In this document: in pieces, positions 7,237 to 9,887 of the stretch
How positions within the stretch are numbered: the stretch's first letter is position 1
Layout: every line of letters starts with the position of its first letter
Assembly: GCA_019115725.1 (NCBI GenBank)
Contig: DXCY01000287.1
Span: 1-9,887, forward strand
Source of the DNA: Candidatus Luteimonas excrementigallinarum
Lineage (GTDB): Bacteria; Pseudomonadota; Gammaproteobacteria; Xanthomonadales; Xanthomonadaceae
Length of the DNA stretch: 9,887 nucleotides
Direction: 5' to 3'
Made by a program: the position numbers and the translations under genes
Notes under the pieces: model-generated
What the model was told of the DNA's origin: nothing
Databases searched by the model: none
The model's input: the letters and a program-made list of their open reading frames with translations, nothing else

Positions 7237-7257
7237 AGAGGCTGTGACAGGGTTGGC

Positions 7258-7286
7258 ATGTTCGGAGCCGGTCCCTGCCCTGTCAA
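7258..7286 (-). promoter_or_regulatory. Putative promoter of the pot operon
   Basis: A perfect -35 TTGACA (7286-7281) with a 17-bp spacer to GAACAT (7263-7258), a poor -10 matching three of six consensus bases. Transcription would begin near 7251, leaving a leader of about 25 nt to the GTG at 7226 and excluding the ATG at 7259. The weak -10 suggests a need for an activator; I see no recognisable operator. Confidence 0.45.
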
Positions 7287-7292
7287 CGCGAA

Positions 7293-7321
7293 TTTACGCA
7301 GGCACCGCTCGCGTGTATTGT
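7293..7321 (+). promoter_or_regulatory. Putative promoter of the porin gene
   Basis: TTTACG (7293-7298) and TATTGT (7316-7321) with a 17-bp spacer, each matching four of six sigma-70 consensus bases. The leader to the ATG at 7360 would be about 32 nt and would contain a GC hairpin, CCCCC (7333-7337) pairing with GGGGG (7342-7346), directly before the ribosome site GGAG (7348-7351). The -35 boxes of this promoter and of the pot promoter are only about 7 bp apart, so regulation of the two could be linked. Confidence 0.4.
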
Positions 7322-7359
7322 CGCCCGGTTTGCCCCCGCCCGGGGGTGGAGTCCAGGAA

Positions 7360-8097
7360 ATGAACAAGTCCACGATCAGCCTTTCCCTCGCAGCCCTTTT
7401 TGCCGCTATCGCCCTGCCCGCCCACGCCCAGGAGGCCGGCGAATCGCCCTGGTCCTTCGGTGGCGAAGTCGTTGCCGCCAGCGACTACGTGTGGCGCGGC
7501 GTCTCCCAGACCATGGAAGACCCGGCGCTGCAGCTGGAACTGACCGTGGAGCATGGGAGCGGCTTCTACGTGGGCGCTGCCGGTTCCAACGTGGACTTCG
7601 GTGATCCCGACGACGGCATGGATTATGAAGTCAGCGGCTACATCGGCTGGTCCGGCGAGCTGGGCGCCGGCGCCGAACTCGACGTGTTCGTCTCCCGCGT
7701 GGCCTACCCCGGCCACAACGGCGCCGACTACGACATCGACTACACCGAGATCGAAGCCAACCTCGCCTTCGCCGACTATTACAACGTGGGCGTCGCCTAC
7801 TCGCCCGACATCTTCAACCTCGGCGCCAGGAGCTGGTACTACTACGCCGGTGCCGACTTCCCGCTGGGCGACACCGGCCTCACCCTGGGCCTGCAGGTTG
7901 GCCACTTCGACCTGGACGCCGCTGCGGGCGACAGCTACAGCGACTGGCTGGTGAGCCTGGCTCGCGAATTCGGCCCCATCAACGCCCGCCTGCAGTACAG
8001 CGACACCTCCAGCTACAGTGAGCTGGTGGCGGAGTCCGTGGGTGATTCGCGGCTGGCGGATGGGCGGGTCGCACTGCTACTCACTTGGGGTTTCTGA
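7360..8097 (+). CDS. TorF/Gcw_chp-family putative outer-membrane porin
   Basis: The 245-aa product starts with a clear Sec signal peptide: Lys3, hydrophobic core about residues 5-19, probable cleavage after AHA at residue 23. The mature part opens FGGEVVAASDYVWRGVSQT, the hallmark of the TIGR02001/PF09694 family (TorF family putative porin). Alternating, aromatic-rich strands with many Asp and Gly residues run to the end, and the last residue is Phe (LLTWGF), the usual signal for BAM-mediated outer-membrane insertion. The ATG at 7360 is chosen because GGAG (7348-7351) lies 8 nt upstream and the signal peptide begins there; the frame is open further upstream without meaning. Substrate is unknown. 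It is divergent from potF, so a part in polyamine or nitrogen-compound passage is possible but only inferred from position. Confidence 0.85.
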   Translation: MNKSTISLSLAALFAAIALPAHAQEAGESPWSFGGEVVAASDYVWRGVSQTMEDPALQLELTVEHGSGFYVGAAGSNVDFGDPDDGMDYEVSGYIGWSGELGAGAELDVFVSRVAYPGHNGADYDIDYTEIEANLAFADYYNVGVAYSPDIFNLGARSWYYYAGADFPLGDTGLTLGLQVGHFDLDAAAGDSYSDWLVSLAREFGPINARLQYSDTSSYSELVAESVGDSRLADGRVALLLTWGF

Positions 8098-8141
8098 GCT
8101 CCCACCTCAGTCGGGCCGACAGCGGCCAGCGCATCCTGATC

Positions 8142-8168
8142 GGTGGCGGGCCCGCCTGGCCCGCCGCC
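8142..8168 (+). terminator. Strong GC hairpin downstream of the porin gene
   Basis: An 11-bp stem with one G-U pair: 8142-8152 (GGTGGCGGGCC) pairs with 8158-8168 (GGCCCGCCGCC) around the loop CGCCT. It lies 45 bp past the porin stop codon. There is no following T-run, so it may be a Rho-type 3' end or a stabilising structure and not a classic intrinsic terminator. A smaller 5-bp stem (8094-8098 with 8106-8110) spans the stop codon itself. Confidence 0.4.
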
Positions 8169-8228
8169 GAAGCGGTCACCAACGGCCAGTACTCCGGGAG
8201 CGTGTCCCTTCAGATGGAATCCGGGTTG

Positions 8229-8327
8229 CTACGTGCAGGAATTATGGTTCCATCCTTTTGGAAGGCCTGAGTCTTCCGACTCACCAGCGGTGACTGCATT
8301 CCCTCCCGTTGGATTCGCGCTGGCCAC
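8229..8327 (-). pseudogene. Possible remnant of the hsdS N-terminus
   Basis: Beginning at a GTG (8327), 27 bp after the hsdM stop and on the same strand, a 32-codon frame contains SGLPKGW (8270-8250) and then ends at TAG (8231-8229). LPxGW is a common opening of the first target-recognition domain in HsdS specificity subunits, and hsdS normally follows hsdM directly. After the Trp the sequence no longer resembles HsdS and GC drops. The match is very short and there is no ribosome site before the GTG, so it may be chance. Confidence 0.25.
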
Positions 8328-8354
8328 GTAATGCCGATTGCAGCTCCAAGTGCC

Positions 8355-9803
8355 CTATTCGGACGCGTGTGTGCCTGTGAGCTCTGCGCTCACCGCGCGA
8401 AACTGCTCCAACGCCGCCTCAAGCCCATCCACAATTTCTGCCGCCAGCACATCCGGCGTTGGCAGGCTGTCGATGTCTTCCAGGCTGTCGTCCCTGAGCC
8501 AGAAGATATCGAGGTTCAGCTTGTCGCGCTTGGCCAACTCCTCGTAGGTGAAGCGACGGAAGCGGTCGGTTTCCTTGCGCTCGCCGTAGCAGTGGACGAA
8601 ATCCTCCAGATCAGCGTGGACCAGCGGTTTCGTCTTGAGGGTCTTGTGGACGTTGGTGCGGTAGTCGTAGACCCACAGTTCCTTCGTCTGCACGTCGCGT
8701 GATGCGGGGCGCTTGTCGAAGAACAGCACGTTCGCCTTCACTCCGGGGCTGTACCAGATGCCGGTGGGCAGGCGCAGCAGGGTGTGGAAGTTGAACTGCT
8801 CCAGCAGTCGCTTGCGGATGCCCTCCCCTGCGCGGCCGGCCTCGAACAGCACGTTATCCGGCAGCACCACGCCGGCACGGCCGTGGATTTAGAGAATGGT
8901 CATGATGTGCTGCAGGAAGTTGAGCTGCTTGTTGGAGGTGGTGAACTTGAAGTCGTCGCGTTCGTAGGTCTCGCGCTCGGTGGTCACGCTGCCGTCCTCG
9001 CCTACCACCTGGTAACTGGACTTTTTGCCGAACGGCGGGTTGGTCAGCACCACCTTGTAGCGGGTGCCCGGATTGGAGGCGAGCGCGTCGCCCTGGGTCA
9101 CCGGGCTCTCACCGTTGCCCACGCCGTGCAGGTACAGGTTCATCGCGCACAGACGCACGACCTCGTCCACGATGTCCACGCCGTGCAGCGCGCCGTGGCG
9201 GAGCTTGCGCAGCTTGTCGCGGTCCTGGCTCTGATCTTTCATGTGTTCGAAGGCGGTGAGCAGGAAGCCGCCGGTTCCGCAGGCCGGGTCGCAGACGGTT
9301 TCGCCGATCCGCGGGTCCACGCACTTCACGATGGCGTCGATCACCGGGCGCGGGGTGAAGTACTGGCCGGCGCCGGAGCGGACTTCCGAGGCGTTGCGCT
9401 CCAGCAGTCCCTCGTAGATCTCGCCCTTCACGTCCACGTCCAGGCCGATCCACGGGCCTTCGCTGTCGATCAGGCTGACCACGCGCTTGAGCTTGGCCGG
9501 ATCCGACAGCTTGTTCTGCGACTTGCGGAAGATGGTGCCGATCAGGCCGTCCACCTTGGCCAGCGCCTGCAGGGTGCGGCGGTACTGGCGTTCCAGCGCC
9601 TCGCCGTCGTGCTTGACCAGCGCGGACCAGTTCCACTCGGGCGGGATCGCGGAATCCTCGCCCAGGTACTCGGTGCGCTCCTGGTCCATCTTCAGGAACA
9701 GCAGGTAGGTGATCTGCTCGATGTAGTCGCCGTAGGAAATGCCCTGGTCGCGCAGCACGTGCGCGTAGTTCCAGACCTTGGCGACCAGCTGGTCGTTGCT
9801 CAT
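8355..9803 (-). pseudogene. hsdM: Type I restriction-modification N6-adenine methyltransferase HsdM, interrupted by an in-frame stop
   Basis: HsdM transfers methyl from S-adenosylmethionine to adenine N6 as part of an M2S complex, with sequence choice given by HsdS. The 483-codon frame has the helical N-terminal domain (LVAKVWNYAHVLRDQGISYGDY), GQYFTPRPV (146-154), SAM-binding motif I DPACGTGGF (172-180) and catalytic NPPF (255-258). Codon 305 is TAA (8891-8889). The same frame then continues without shift as IHGRAGVVLPDNVLFEAG to a normal family C-terminus (FTYEELAKRDKLNLDIFWLRD and onward), so a single nonsense change explains the break. The N-terminal fragment is 304 aa; a GTG at 8870 could in theory start a 171-aa second part, but it has no ribosome site. 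The start ATG at 9803 has AGAGG 6 nt upstream. No hsdS or hsdR is intact in the window. A sequencing error cannot be excluded. Confidence 0.88.
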
Positions 9804-9844
9804 GCGGTGCCTCTGTTCGTTCCGTCCCCGTCCGGTTGCACACT

Positions 9845-9878
9845 GCCCCGTGCCCGGGGCATGCTGCGTTTCCCGCAG
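9845..9878. other. Two adjacent hairpins upstream of hsdM
   Basis: GCCCCG (9845-9850) pairs with CGGGGC (9855-9860) around a 4-nt loop, and CTGCG (9864-9868) pairs with CGCAG (9874-9878) around a 5-nt loop, with GCATGC at the junction. They lie 42-75 bp before the hsdM start. They could be the 3' end of an unseen upstream gene or leader structures of hsdM; I cannot tell which. Confidence 0.3.
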
Positions 9879-9887
9879 GCCAAGGAT

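Larger units (their letters stand above)
8098..8354. other. Non-coding gap between porin and broken hsdM
   Basis: About 257 bp with no convincing intact gene on either strand. It holds the GC hairpin at 8142-8168, a stretch of clearly lower GC (about 53% over 8221-8280 by hand count, against a GC-rich background), a perfect 6-bp stem TGAGTC/GACTCA (8268-8283), and on the minus strand a possible scrap of an hsdS start. In a type I restriction locus hsdS would be expected here, so the gap may be a deletion scar. Confidence 0.5.

Noticed and set aside
5448..7247. 599-codon open frame on the plus strand, antisense to potG and potF
   Set aside because: Long antisense frames are common opposite GC-rich coding sequence. 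Its translation is rich in Val, Gly, His, Gln and Arg with no domain, and the minus-strand genes are unmistakable.
7257..7259. ATG as an alternative potF start
   Set aside because: No ribosome site, gives an overlong N-terminus before the lipoprotein signal, and lies upstream of the predicted transcription start.
7301..7322. Sigma-54 promoter (GG at -24, GC at -12) before the porin
   Set aside because: GGCAC is present, but the -12 dinucleotide is GT and the TT before it is missing.
7294..7905. 203-codon minus-strand frame opposite the porin
   Set aside because: Val/Gly/Ala-rich shadow; the plus-strand product has a signal peptide, family start motif and terminal Phe.
8268..8283. Stem TGAGTC/GACTCA with a GGAA (GNRA) loop on the minus strand as an hsdM terminator
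   Set aside because: Short, without a U-tract, and about 70 bp past the hsdM stop; may be chance within a decayed coding scrap.
8210..8299. 29-codon minus-strand ORF with GGGAGGG just before its ATG
   Set aside because: The purine tract is only about 2 nt from the ATG, the product has no recognisable feature, and nothing else supports it.
8085..8331. Overlapping plus-strand frames of about 61-62 codons after the porin
   Set aside because: No ribosome site, no recognised motif, and one starts inside the porin gene.
1..9887. tRNA or rRNA genes, CRISPR arrays, insertion sequences
   Set aside because: I looked on both strands and saw no cloverleaf, regularly spaced repeats, transposase or terminal inverted repeats apart from the REP pair.

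Overview
The window is GC-rich and densely packed with genes. The protein sequences and the GTAG-type REP hairpins point to a gammaproteobacterium of the Xanthomonadaceae/Lysobacteraceae type (Lysobacter, Luteimonas, Pseudoxanthomonas or Stenotrophomonas-like). This is inferred from protein resemblance and repeat style recalled from memory; no search was run.

Layout. (1) Positions 1-1881, plus strand: the 3' end of ppsA (phosphoenolpyruvate synthase), then 13 bp later a complete MscS-type mechanosensitive channel gene. (2) Positions 1878-1946: two inverted GTAG REP hairpins between convergent genes. The GTAG tetranucleotide of each repeat contains the stop codon of the gene next to it. (3) Positions 1943-7226, minus strand: a tightly packed potF-potG-potH-potI set for putrescine-type polyamine uptake (lipoprotein binding protein, ATPase, two permeases). 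It runs on in the same direction into tadA (tRNA A34-to-I deaminase) and orn (oligoribonuclease). (4) Positions 7227-7359: a divergent intergenic region with a plausible promoter for each side. (5) Positions 7360-8097, plus strand: a TorF/Gcw_chp-family putative outer-membrane porin. (6) Positions 8098-9887: a decaying type I restriction-modification locus on the minus strand. Its hsdM carries an in-frame TAA at codon 305. Downstream there is no intact hsdS, only a short stretch that may be an hsdS N-terminal scrap, in a 257-bp gap of lower GC.

How the genes work together. PotF would capture polyamine in the periplasm or at the membrane, PotH/PotI form the inner-membrane channel and PotG powers it. 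The divergent porin could supply the outer-membrane step, but that is only inferred from position. tadA and orn are core RNA genes that probably receive read-through from the pot promoter. Most of the window is ordinary core genome, and I see no convincing undescribed multi-gene system. The observations most worth a second look are the REP pair that supplies both stop codons, the broken hsdM with its missing partner, and the lipoprotein form of PotF.
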